Source: Fodinibacter sp038330415
GTDB taxonomy: Bacteria; Actinomycetota; Actinomycetes; Actinomycetales; Dermatophilaceae
Assembly (NCBI GenBank): GCA_038330415.1
Contig: JBBQNZ010000146.1
Location: forward strand, 1 to 10,412
Direction: 5' to 3'
Length of the DNA: 10,412 bases
This document shows, piece by piece, positions 1 through 9,510 of the stretch (positions are counted from its first letter, which is position 1; every line of letters starts with the position of its first letter). Below the pieces are notes generated by a model. It was not told the origin of the DNA. It ran no database searches and saw only the letters and a program-made list of their open reading frames with translations. Position numbers and translations under genes: made by a program.

Positions 1-57
1 TGGAAGTAGTGGTCCATCACCCACAGCGACGCGAGCCCGCCCCGACGGCATCCGGGA

Positions 58-80
58 GCAGCTCGAGGGAGTGGAGCTGC
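58..80 (-). terminator. Small hairpin just downstream of mpa, possible weak terminator
   Basis: GCAGCTC at 58-64 and GAGCTGC at 74-80 are perfect inverted repeats around a 9-base loop, beginning 4 bases after the mpa stop codon when read on the minus strand. There is no T-run after it, so it could be a weak or partial terminator, a processing site, or chance. The rest of positions 1-84 shows nothing else I can name, apart from a possible minus-strand start codon at 15-17 that is too close to the window edge to judge. The usual partner genes of mpa (dop, pup, prcB, prcA) are not visible and would lie beyond the edge if present. Confidence 0.3.
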
Positions 81-84
81 GCGC

Positions 85-1836
85 TCAGAGGTACTGGCCG
101 GTGTTGGCGACCGTGTTGATCGACTTGCCGGGCTCGGTGCCCTCCTTGGTCTTGATGAGGGTGCGGATGTAGACGATCCGCTCCCCCTTCTTGCCGGAGA
201 TGCGGGCCCAGTCGTCGGGGTTGGTGGTGTTGGGGAGGTCCTCGTTCTCGCGGAACTCGTCGGTGCACGACTGCAGCAGGTGCTCGACGCGCAGGCCGCG
301 CTGGCCGGTGTCGAGGAAGTCCTTGATGGCCATCTTCTTGGAGCGGTCGACGATGTTCTGGATCATGGCGCCGGAGTTGAAGTCCTTGAAGTAGAGGATC
401 TCCTTGTCGCCACCGGCGTAGGTGACCTCGAGGAAGCGGTTCTCCTCCTCCTCGGTGTACATGCGCAGCACGACGGCGTCGATCATCGCCTGCAGGGTGG
501 CCTGCTCGGAGCCGCCGTTGTGCTCGAGGTCGTCGGGGTGCAGGGGCAGCCCCGAGATGAGGTACTTGCCGAAGATGTCGCGGGCGGCCTCGGCGTCGGG
601 GCGCTCGATCTTGATCTTCACGTCGAGCCGGCCGGGCCGCAGGATCGCGGGGTCGATCATGTCCTCGCGGTTGGAGGCACCGATGACGATGACGTTCTCG
701 AGGCCCTCGACGCCGTCGATCTCGGAGAGCAGCTGCGGCACGATCGTGGTCTCGACGTCGGAGGAGACGCCCGAGCCACGGGTGCGGAACAGCGACTCCA
801 TCTCGTCGAAGAACACCACGACGGGGTAGCCCTCGTTGGACTTCTCGCGGGCCCGCTGGAAGATCAGCCGGATGTGCCGCTCGGTCTCACCGACGTACTT
901 GTTGAGCAGCTCGGGGCCCTTGATGTTGAGGAAGTAGGACTTGCCCGGCTCGCGGCCCTCCTTCTCGGCGACCTTGCGGGCCAGGGACGCCGCGACCGCC
1001 TTGGCGATCATCGTCTTGCCGCAGCCGGGCGGGCCGTAGAGCAGCACGCCCTTGGGCGGCTTGAGCTGGTGCTCGATGTAGAGGTCGGGGTGCAGGTAGG
1101 GCAGCTCGACGGCATCGCGGATGGCCTCGATCTGGCCGGCGAGCCCACCGATGTCGGTGTAGTCGATGTCGGGCACCTCCTCGAGCACGAGGTCGGCGAC
1201 CTCGGCCTTGGGGATGCGCTCGAAGACGAACCCGGAGCGCGACTCGAGCAGCAGTGCGTCGCCGGCCCGGATGGTCTGGCCCTCGAGGGATGCCGCGACC
1301 CGGCAGACCCGCTCCTCGTCGGCCTGGGCGACCACGAGCACCCGGCCGTCGTCGAGGATCTCCTTGCAGAGCACGACCTCGCCGGTGGTCTCGTAGCCGT
1401 GCGCCGCGACGATGTTCATGGCCTCGTTGAGCATGACCTCGCGACCGGGCACGAGCTGGCCCTCCTCGAGGGACGGGCTGACGGCCACGTGCATCTTGCG
1501 CCCGCTGGTGAGGATGTCGGCGGTGCCGTCGTCGAATGCCTCGATGACGATGCCGTAGGCGGCGGGCGGCTGGGCCAGCCGGTCGACCTCGGACTTCAGC
1601 GTGACGATCTGCTCGCGGGCGTCGCGCAGCGTGCGCACCAGGCGCTCGTTCTGGGCGGACACGGTGGACAGCTGGGAGCGCAGGCCGGTGAGGTCGCGCT
1701 CGAGGGTGCGCAGCTGGGCCGGGGTGGCCGAGCCGCGGGCGCGCAGCGCCGTGATCTCGGCCTCGAGCGACTCCCGCTCGGCCTCGAGGCGCTCGCGGGT
1801 GCCGGGCTGCTCGGCCCTGGGCTCATCGGTGCTCAT
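85..1836 (-). CDS. mpa: Proteasome-activating AAA+ ATPase Mpa/ARC
   Basis: This 583-residue protein is the hexameric unfoldase that recognises pupylated substrates and feeds them into the 20S proteasome of Actinobacteria. Domains in order: an N-terminal coiled coil (about residues 12-90) that in this family binds Pup, a tandem OB-type interdomain region (about 90-235), and one AAA+ module. Walker A GPPGCGKT is at 268-275, the aromatic pore loop Y314-V315-G316, Walker B FFDEMES at 342-348, and an RPGRLD second-region-of-homology motif follows. The protein ends in Q-Y-L (581-583), the conserved penultimate-tyrosine tail that docks on the proteasome alpha ring, so the C-terminus is intact. It is slightly shorter than M. 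tuberculosis Mpa (609), mainly at the N-terminus. It lies 22 bases after trmI in the same direction and is probably co-transcribed, perhaps with its own promoter. The ATG at 1836 is chosen because the coiled coil begins directly after it. Identification is very secure. Confidence 0.98.
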   Translation of the reverse strand: MSTDEPRAEQPGTRERLEAERESLEAEITALRARGSATPAQLRTLERDLTGLRSQLSTVSAQNERLVRTLRDAREQIVTLKSEVDRLAQPPAAYGIVIEAFDDGTADILTSGRKMHVAVSPSLEEGQLVPGREVMLNEAMNIVAAHGYETTGEVVLCKEILDDGRVLVVAQADEERVCRVAASLEGQTIRAGDALLLESRSGFVFERIPKAEVADLVLEEVPDIDYTDIGGLAGQIEAIRDAVELPYLHPDLYIEHQLKPPKGVLLYGPPGCGKTMIAKAVAASLARKVAEKEGREPGKSYFLNIKGPELLNKYVGETERHIRLIFQRAREKSNEGYPVVVFFDEMESLFRTRGSGVSSDVETTIVPQLLSEIDGVEGLENVIVIGASNREDMIDPAILRPGRLDVKIKIERPDAEAARDIFGKYLISGLPLHPDDLEHNGGSEQATLQAMIDAVVLRMYTEEEENRFLEVTYAGGDKEILYFKDFNSGAMIQNIVDRSKKMAIKDFLDTGQRGLRVEHLLQSCTDEFRENEDLPNTTNPDDWARISGKKGERIVYIRTLIKTKEGTEPGKSINTVANTGQYL

Positions 1837-1841
1837 GCTCG

Positions 1842-1847
1842 ACGATA
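1842..1847 (-). promoter_or_regulatory. Candidate -10 element for a leaderless mpa transcript
   Basis: On the minus strand the 22-base trmI-mpa gap contains TATCGT, which fits TANNNT, ending 5 bases before the mpa ATG. No Shine-Dalgarno sequence lies between them and no clear -35 is visible. Transcription from here would start at or next to the ATG. This would give mpa a promoter of its own besides read-through from trmI. The element is inferred from pattern only. Confidence 0.4.
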
Positions 1848-1858
1848 ACCCGCGAAGG

Positions 1859-2845
1859 TCAGGTCTGAGCGGAGGTATCGGTCACCGAACGCACGGTCCG
1901 TCGAACCCGTTTGGCCGACGGCACCCGCTCGCCGATGGCCTCGGGGGTCCAGTCCTGCTCCACGGCATCCTCACCGGTGACGTAGCCGCGGCCGGGGCGG
2001 CGCTTGCGCAACGGTGGCGTGACCCCCGGCGCGAGGCGCCGGGTGGTGATGAGGAAGCCGGTGTGGCCGTGCATCCGGTGCTGTGGGCGCACCGCCAGCC
2101 CCTCGAGGTGCCAGCCGCGCACCAGGGACTCCCAGGCCTGCGGCTCGGTGAAGTGGTCGCTGTCGCGCATCGCCTCGGCGACCTTCGACAGCTGGGTGGC
2201 CGTGGCGACGTAGCAGATCAGCACCCCACCGGGCGCGAGTGCGTCGGCGACGACCTCGAGGCACTCCCAGGGCGCCAGCATGTCGAGCACCACCCGGTCG
2301 ACCGTGCCGTCGTCGACGGTGCCGGGGAGCACCTCGACGAGGTCGCCCACGGTGACGGTCCACGCCGGATGGTCGGTGCCGAAGTAGTCGCGCGCGTTGG
2401 CCTTCGCGATCTCGGCGAAGTCCTCGCGCCGCTCGAAGGAGTGCACCCGCCCGGACTCCCCCACAGCGCGCAGCAGGGACATCGACAGGGCTCCCGAGCC
2501 CACGCCGGCCTCGACGACCACGGCCCCGGGGAACATGTCGGCCATCATCACGATCTGGCCGGCATCCTTGGGGTAGACGACGGCGGCGCCACGCGGCATC
2601 GACATCACGTAGTCGGACAGCAGCGGGCGCAACGCGAGGTACTCGACCCCTGCGGTGTTGGTGACGGTGGAGCCGTCCGGCATCCCGATCAGGGTGTCGT
2701 GGTCGAGGTGCCCGCGGTGGGTGTGGAACTGCTTCCCGGGGCTGAGCGCGATCGTGTGCATCCGGCCCTTGGGGTCGGTGAGCTGGATGCGCTCGCCCGC
2801 GGAGAAGGGGCCGCGCCGCAGCTCGGCGCCCGTGGGGGGTGTCAT
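1859..2845 (-). CDS. trmI: tRNA (adenine-58-N1)-methyltransferase TrmI
   Basis: This 328-residue, Rossmann-fold, AdoMet-dependent enzyme methylates N1 of A58 in the tRNA T-loop and acts as a tetramer in this family. An N-terminal beta domain (about 1-80) precedes the catalytic domain. Motif I E-A-G-V-G-S-G is at 112-118, the acidic ribose-binding residue is probably E138, G-D at 167-168, and the family signature D-M-L-A-P-W-E at 188-194 carries the catalytic aspartate. After the catalytic domain there is a basic tail of about 50 residues (279-328) that the 280-residue M. tuberculosis homologue Rv2118c lacks. The frame stays open far upstream, but homology begins at the ATG at 2845, 11 bases after the M50 stop, so longer versions are rejected. 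It sits between the M50 protease gene and mpa; the trmI-mpa neighbourhood is familiar from other actinobacteria. Identification is secure; the role of the tail is unknown. Confidence 0.96.
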   Translation of the reverse strand: MTPPTGAELRRGPFSAGERIQLTDPKGRMHTIALSPGKQFHTHRGHLDHDTLIGMPDGSTVTNTAGVEYLALRPLLSDYVMSMPRGAAVVYPKDAGQIVMMADMFPGAVVVEAGVGSGALSMSLLRAVGESGRVHSFERREDFAEIAKANARDYFGTDHPAWTVTVGDLVEVLPGTVDDGTVDRVVLDMLAPWECLEVVADALAPGGVLICYVATATQLSKVAEAMRDSDHFTEPQAWESLVRGWHLEGLAVRPQHRMHGHTGFLITTRRLAPGVTPPLRKRRPGRGYVTGEDAVEQDWTPEAIGERVPSAKRVRRTVRSVTDTSAQT

Positions 2846-2853
2846 GGGCCCGC

Positions 2854-2859
2854 AGTCTA
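2854..2859 (-). promoter_or_regulatory. Candidate -10 element upstream of trmI, overlapping the M50 stop codon
   Basis: TAGACT on the minus strand fits TANNNT. Its TAG is the stop codon of the M50 gene, and 8 bases separate it from the trmI ATG. No Shine-Dalgarno sequence is seen between. It may allow trmI and mpa to be transcribed separately from the M50 gene with almost no leader, but the TAG is already fixed by the stop codon, so chance is a fair alternative. Confidence 0.3.
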
Positions 2860-3966
2860 GTTGCGGCCGAGCACGCTCTCGGCCACCGCGTTGAGCCGCT
2901 CGGAGGTGACCAGGCCGCGCACGGTGCCGGCCGAGGTGACCACCACGACGGACGATCCGGTGCTCGCCATGGCCCGCAACACCGGCTCCGCGTCGTCGCC
3001 GGGTGCGAGCTCGACGACGCACTCGTCGGGCAGCCGGACGACCACGGAGGACAGGGGCGTGGTCGGTGGCAGGGTGGCGATGTCGGGCGTCGTCGGCGAC
3101 GGAGCCGGCAGCAGGAGGGAGGGGCGGCCGCGCTCGTCGAGCGCCACCACCCGGCGGCCGATGCCGGCCAGCTCGCCGAGCGGGGTACCGGCCGGAACCA
3201 CCACCACCGGGTCGAGGACGTGCTCGGGGCGCACCTGCCGCAGCAGCCGCTCGAGGGGGGCGCGCCGCAGCGCCGCCGTAGCCCCCGACCAGAGGATCCA
3301 GGCCATCACGAGCCCCAGCCCGATGCCGAAGAGGTCGGAGGTGCCCTGCGCCAGCGGCCTGACGACGTACCAGAGCGCGACCCCTCCGGCGAGCAGCCGG
3401 CCGCACCAGCCGGCGACGACGAGGCCGAGATCGCGACGCCCGGTGACCCCCCACACGAGTGACTGCACGAGCTGGCCGCCGTCGAGGGGCAGCCCGGGCA
3501 GCAGGTTGAAGCCCGCGAGCAGCAGGTTGAGGAACATGAACAGCCAGGCGAACCGGGATGCCGGCCACGGCAGGATGCCGACCATGGCGCCGCCGACACC
3601 GGCCAGCGCGAGGTTCGCCAGCGGGCCGGCACCGGCGATGACCGCGGTGCGGCCCGGGGTGGACCCCGTGGCGTCGTAGGCCGTGTGACCGCCCCACAGC
3701 GTCGCGACGATGCGGTGCACCCGGAAGCCGAGCAGCCGGGCGGCGACGGCGTGCGCGACCTCGTGGCCGAGCACCGCGACGAGGATGCCGACCACCATGA
3801 ACACGGCGGAGGCGATGGCGCCGCCCGTTCCCAGGTCGCGGGCGTTCTGCCACCCGGTCCAGGCGACGAACGCGCCGAGCAGGAGCCAGGTGCGGTCGAG
3901 GTAGACCGGCACGCCCGCCACTCGGGCGAGCCGCAGCGCCCCGGCGGGGGGCAGCTCGTCGGACAT
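2857..3966 (-). CDS. M50-family site-2-type intramembrane metalloprotease with C-terminal CBS region (Rip3-like)
   Basis: This 369-residue polytopic membrane protein belongs to the M50B (SpoIVFB/Rip3-like) site-2 proteases, which cleave membrane-spanning segments of substrates such as anti-sigma factors. The zinc motif H68-E69-V-A-H72 lies in the second hydrophobic segment (about 51-67 onward), and the second active-site motif N-L-L-P-G-L-P-L-D-G-G is at 154-164, with D162 as zinc ligand. Further hydrophobic segments are near 107-130, 138-157, 175-195 and 205-230. The C-terminal part (about 246-369) looks like a CBS pair whose first half is shortened; the second half, ending in G-L-V-T-S-E-R-L, is clearer. 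There is no PDZ domain. The ATG at 3966 is chosen over one 10 codons upstream (3996) because the extra residues look non-conserved and a -10-like site lies between the two. It is the first gene of the minus-strand unit and diverges from metH. Its substrate cannot be told from sequence. Confidence 0.94.
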   Translation of the reverse strand: MSDELPPAGALRLARVAGVPVYLDRTWLLLGAFVAWTGWQNARDLGTGGAIASAVFMVVGILVAVLGHEVAHAVAARLLGFRVHRIVATLWGGHTAYDATGSTPGRTAVIAGAGPLANLALAGVGGAMVGILPWPASRFAWLFMFLNLLLAGFNLLPGLPLDGGQLVQSLVWGVTGRRDLGLVVAGWCGRLLAGGVALWYVVRPLAQGTSDLFGIGLGLVMAWILWSGATAALRRAPLERLLRQVRPEHVLDPVVVVPAGTPLGELAGIGRRVVALDERGRPSLLLPAPSPTTPDIATLPPTTPLSSVVVRLPDECVVELAPGDDAEPVLRAMASTGSSVVVVTSAGTVRGLVTSERLNAVAESVLGRN

Positions 3967-3973
3967 GGGACGG

Positions 3974-3979
3974 ACCCTA
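3974..3979 (-). promoter_or_regulatory. Candidate -10 element for a leaderless M50-trmI-mpa transcript
   Basis: TAGGGT on the minus strand fits TANNNT and ends 7 bases before the chosen ATG of the M50 gene, which would place the transcript start at or within a base or two of the ATG. The same bases (AGGG) could instead serve as a weak Shine-Dalgarno site for that ATG, with 8 bases of spacing. No convincing -35 is seen. Confidence 0.35.
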
Positions 3980-3993
3980 CGTGAGGAACCCGG

Positions 3994-3999
3994 CATACT
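3994..3999 (+). promoter_or_regulatory. Candidate -10 element of metH
   Basis: CATACT matches 4 of 6 positions of TATAAT, including the conserved A at position 2 and T at position 6. It lies 38 bases before the metH GTG, giving a leader of about 30 bases. The surrounding 11-mer ACCCGGCATAC (3988-3998) occurs again before the nuclease gene at 7937-7947. The 71-base M50-metH gap is too short for a cobalamin or SAM riboswitch, and none is seen. Confidence 0.3.
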
Positions 4000-4037
4000 G
4001 ATCCTTCGACCTGCTGCCGACCCCGAAGTGACCCCAC

Positions 4038-7826
<3,789 letters not shown>

Positions 7827-7840
7827 CCCGACCTTCCCTA

Positions 7841-7866
7841 CCAGCGGCCGGGCAACACGCCGCTGG
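7841..7866 (+). terminator. Hairpin downstream of metH, probable terminator without T-run
   Basis: CCAGCGGC (7841-7848) and GCCGCTGG (7859-7866) form a perfect 8-base-pair, very GC-rich stem with a 10-base loop, 14 bases after the metH stop codon. No T-tract follows, which is common in GC-rich actinobacteria. The remaining 90 bases of the gap before the nuclease gene show only its promoter-like site. Confidence 0.5.
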
Positions 7867-7944
7867 GACCCGGTTCGAGGGGGTTTCTGCCCTGCAAAGT
7901 CGGGGGTGTTGGAGTGGCGGCGAGGGGATGTCGGTGACCCGGCA

Positions 7945-7950
7945 TACCTT
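7945..7950 (+). promoter_or_regulatory. Candidate -10 element for a leaderless nuclease transcript
   Basis: TACCTT fits TANNNT and ends 6 bases before the ATG at 7957, the spacing expected if transcription starts on the A of the start codon. No Shine-Dalgarno sequence is present in the preceding 20 bases. It is preceded by the 11-mer shared with the metH upstream region. A matching -35 was not found. Confidence 0.5.
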
Positions 7951-7956
7951 TGCCGC

Positions 7957-8802
7957 ATGACCCCCGCCCTGTCCCCGAGCCGCGCCGCGGACTTCAAGCA
8001 GTGCCCGCTGCTGTTCCGGTTTCGCACGATCGACAAGCTCGAGGGCCCGCCGTCCCCCGCCGCCGCGCGGGGCACCCTGGTGCACGCCGTGCTCGAGCAC
8101 CTGTTCGACCTCCCGGCCGAGCAGCGCACGCCCGAGGCGGCGGTGGCGCTGCTCGAGCCGCGTTGGGCGGCGCTGGTCGAGCAGCGGCCCGAGCTCGAGG
8201 CGATGATCGACGACGACGAGCTGCTCACCACCGAGAGCTGGTTCGCCGCGGCGCAGGCCCTCGTCGAGCAGTGGTTCGAGCTCGAGGACCCCACCCGGCT
8301 CGAGCCGGCCGCGCGCGAGCTCTACGTCGAGACCGAGGTCGAGGGCCTCACCCTGCGTGGCTACGTCGACCGGCTCGACGTCGCCCCCGACGGTGCGATG
8401 CGAGTGGTCGACTACAAGACCGGCCGCTCCCCCAGTGAGCTGTTCGAGGCCAAGGCACTGTTCCAGATGAAGTTCTACGCCCTGGTGCTGTGGCGCACCC
8501 ACGGCGAGATCCCGCGCCAGCTGCAGCTGGTCTACCTCGGCAACGGTGAGGTCGTGCGCTACGCGCCCGACGAGCGCGACCTGCTCGCGATCGAGCGCAA
8601 CGTCAAGGCCATCTGGGATGCCGTGGTGCGCGCCGCGCAGACCGGCGACTGGCGCCCGCGCACCTCGAAGCTCTGCGACTGGTGCGACTTCCGCGACCTG
8701 TGCCCCGCCTGGGGCGGCACTCCTCCCCCGCTGCCCGAGGGCGCCGGCGAGATCGCGCTCGACCCGGCCCGCTCAGGTGCCGTCCACCCCGTCGAGGAGT
8801 GA
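7957..8802 (+). CDS. Stand-alone RecB/Cas4-like PD-(D/E)XK nuclease with predicted iron-sulfur cluster
   Basis: This 281-residue protein is a single-domain member of the RecB-type nuclease group (PDDEXK_1; COG2887 type) without helicase motifs. Visible active-site motifs: R-G-T-L-V-H43-A-V-L-E near 38-47, G-Y-V-D138-R-L-D141, the core D152-Y-K154 followed by T-G, and Q170-x-x-x-Y174. One cysteine near the N-terminus (C16, in K-Q-C-P) and three near the C-terminus (C240, C243, C249) match the split 4Fe-4S arrangement of AddB and Cas4 nucleases. M. tuberculosis Rv2119, next to trmI, appears to be the counterpart. A DNA repair or DNA-end-processing role is likely from the family, but the substrate is unknown. 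The frame is open back to 7747 inside metH; the ATG at 7957 is chosen because homology starts there and a -10-like site lies just before it. The last 30 bases overlap the convergent HAD gene. There are no cas1 or cas2 genes, so it is not a CRISPR Cas4. Confidence 0.92.
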   Translation: MTPALSPSRAADFKQCPLLFRFRTIDKLEGPPSPAAARGTLVHAVLEHLFDLPAEQRTPEAAVALLEPRWAALVEQRPELEAMIDDDELLTTESWFAAAQALVEQWFELEDPTRLEPAARELYVETEVEGLTLRGYVDRLDVAPDGAMRVVDYKTGRSPSELFEAKALFQMKFYALVLWRTHGEIPRQLQLVYLGNGEVVRYAPDERDLLAIERNVKAIWDAVVRAAQTGDWRPRTSKLCDWCDFRDLCPAWGGTPPPLPEGAGEIALDPARSGAVHPVEE

Positions 8803-9456
8803 GACCGAGGCGGCCAGCTCGCCGAGCCGTTGGGGTGTGATGCCGGCCAGGCCGTCGACGTGCACCGCCCCGGGCAGCTCGGGCACCGGCACGACGTGCG
8901 GCACCGCCACGGTGGGCACCCCTGCCGCCACGGCGGAGCGCACCCCCGTGGGCGAGTCCTCGATGGCGACGCAGTCCTGCGGCGACACCCCGAGCAGGCG
9001 GGCTGCGGCCCGGTAGGGCTCGGGGTGCGGCTTGCCGTGCGAGACCTCGTCGCCGGTCACCACCGCGGCGAAGGTCCCGTCGGGCAGGGCGGCGACCACG
9101 GCGTCGGCCAGCGAACGCCACGACATGGTCACGAGGGCACTGGGCACCCCCTGGGCCCGCAGCGCCTCGAGCAGCTCGCGTGCGCCGGGGCGCCACGGCA
9201 CGTGCTCCTGCACCTGCGCGACCACCCGCCCGAGCAGCTCGTCGACGATCCGCTCGGGCGACCACGAGATCGGCGAGTGCTCGCGGATGAAGGCGGCCGA
9301 CACCATCAGGTCGTTGCCGACGAGCTGGTGGGCGAACTCGTCGCTCCAGGTGCCGCCGTGCTCGGCGACGATCGCGTGCTCGGCAGCGATCCAGTAGGGC
9401 TCGGTGTCGACGAGGGTGCCGTCCATGTCCCAGAGCACGGCTGCGGGGAGGCTCAT
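8773..9456 (-). CDS. HAD-superfamily phosphatase (beta-phosphoglucomutase-like, subfamily IA)
   Basis: This 227-residue protein is a typical HAD hydrolase that removes phosphate from, or isomerises, a small phosphorylated metabolite. All four motifs are intact: motif I D10-M-D12-G-T-L-V-D (nucleophile D10, acid/base D12), motif II T110, motif III K142 in H-G-K-P-H-P-E-P-Y, and motif IV I-E-D167-S-P-T-G-V. A helical cap is inserted after motif I (about residues 20-85), as in subfamily I. The substrate cannot be told from sequence; sugar-phosphate or nucleotide phosphatase are both possible. The ATG at 9456 places motif I at the usual distance from the N-terminus, so the long upstream extension of the frame across the PAC2 gene is rejected. 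It is convergent with the nuclease gene (30-base overlap) and divergent from PAC2 (54-base gap), so it is probably a single-gene transcript. Confidence 0.93.
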   Translation of the reverse strand: MSLPAAVLWDMDGTLVDTEPYWIAAEHAIVAEHGGTWSDEFAHQLVGNDLMVSAAFIREHSPISWSPERIVDELLGRVVAQVQEHVPWRPGARELLEALRAQGVPSALVTMSWRSLADAVVAALPDGTFAAVVTGDEVSHGKPHPEPYRAAARLLGVSPQDCVAIEDSPTGVRSAVAAGVPTVAVPHVVPVPELPGAVHVDGLAGITPQRLGELAASVSLLDGVDGT

Positions 9457-9464
9457 GGGTGGCA

Positions 9465-9492
9465 AGCCTAGTGAGCCGTAGGGTGGTGTCCT
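9465..9492 (-). promoter_or_regulatory. Candidate promoter of the HAD gene
   Basis: On the minus strand, AGGACA (9487-9492; 4 of 6 matches to TTGACA) and TAGGCT (9465-9470; TANNNT) are 16 bases apart. The -10 ends 8 bases before the ATG at 9456, so the leader would be at most a few bases and no good Shine-Dalgarno site is seen. This is the best -35/-10 pair in the window. Confidence 0.4.
9479..9484 (+). promoter_or_regulatory. Candidate -10 element of the PAC2 gene
   Basis: TAGGGT fits TANNNT on the plus strand, 26 bases before the PAC2 GTG, predicting a leader of about 20 bases that includes the Shine-Dalgarno site. It lies inside the divergent HAD promoter, so the two promoters overlap and could compete. 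The -35 region is poor. Confidence 0.3.
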
Positions 9493-9498
9493 GACGAC

Positions 9499-9504
9499 AG
9501 GAGG
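9499..9504 (+). promoter_or_regulatory. Strong Shine-Dalgarno site deciding the PAC2 GTG start
   Basis: AGGAGG is a perfect core Shine-Dalgarno sequence 6 bases before the GTG at 9511. It is the only strong one seen before any gene in the window, and it fixes the GTG as the start. It overlaps the right arm of a small inverted repeat (9489-9502). Confidence 0.8.
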
Positions 9505-9510
9505 ACGCGA

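Noticed and set aside
280..1848. A 522-codon plus-strand frame antisense to mpa
   Set aside because: It has the same shadow-frame composition, no motif, and the minus strand carries a complete Mpa.
2846..3853. N-terminal extension of the TrmI frame across the M50 gene
   Set aside because: The extra sequence is arginine-rich shadow of the M50 gene; TrmI homology starts at the ATG at 2845.
3967..4037. Possible cobalamin or SAM riboswitch before metH
   Set aside because: The divergent gap is only 71 bases and shows no conserved B12-box-like sequence or fitting stems.
7868..7886. GGTTCGA, resembling the T-loop of a tRNA, in the metH-nuclease gap
   Set aside because: The flanking bases cannot form the 5-base-pair T-stem, and no acceptor, D or anticodon arm is present.
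7957..8802. Nuclease as a CRISPR-associated Cas4 or part of a defence island
   Set aside because: There is no repeat array, cas1, cas2, helicase or other defence gene in the window, and the neighbours are housekeeping genes.
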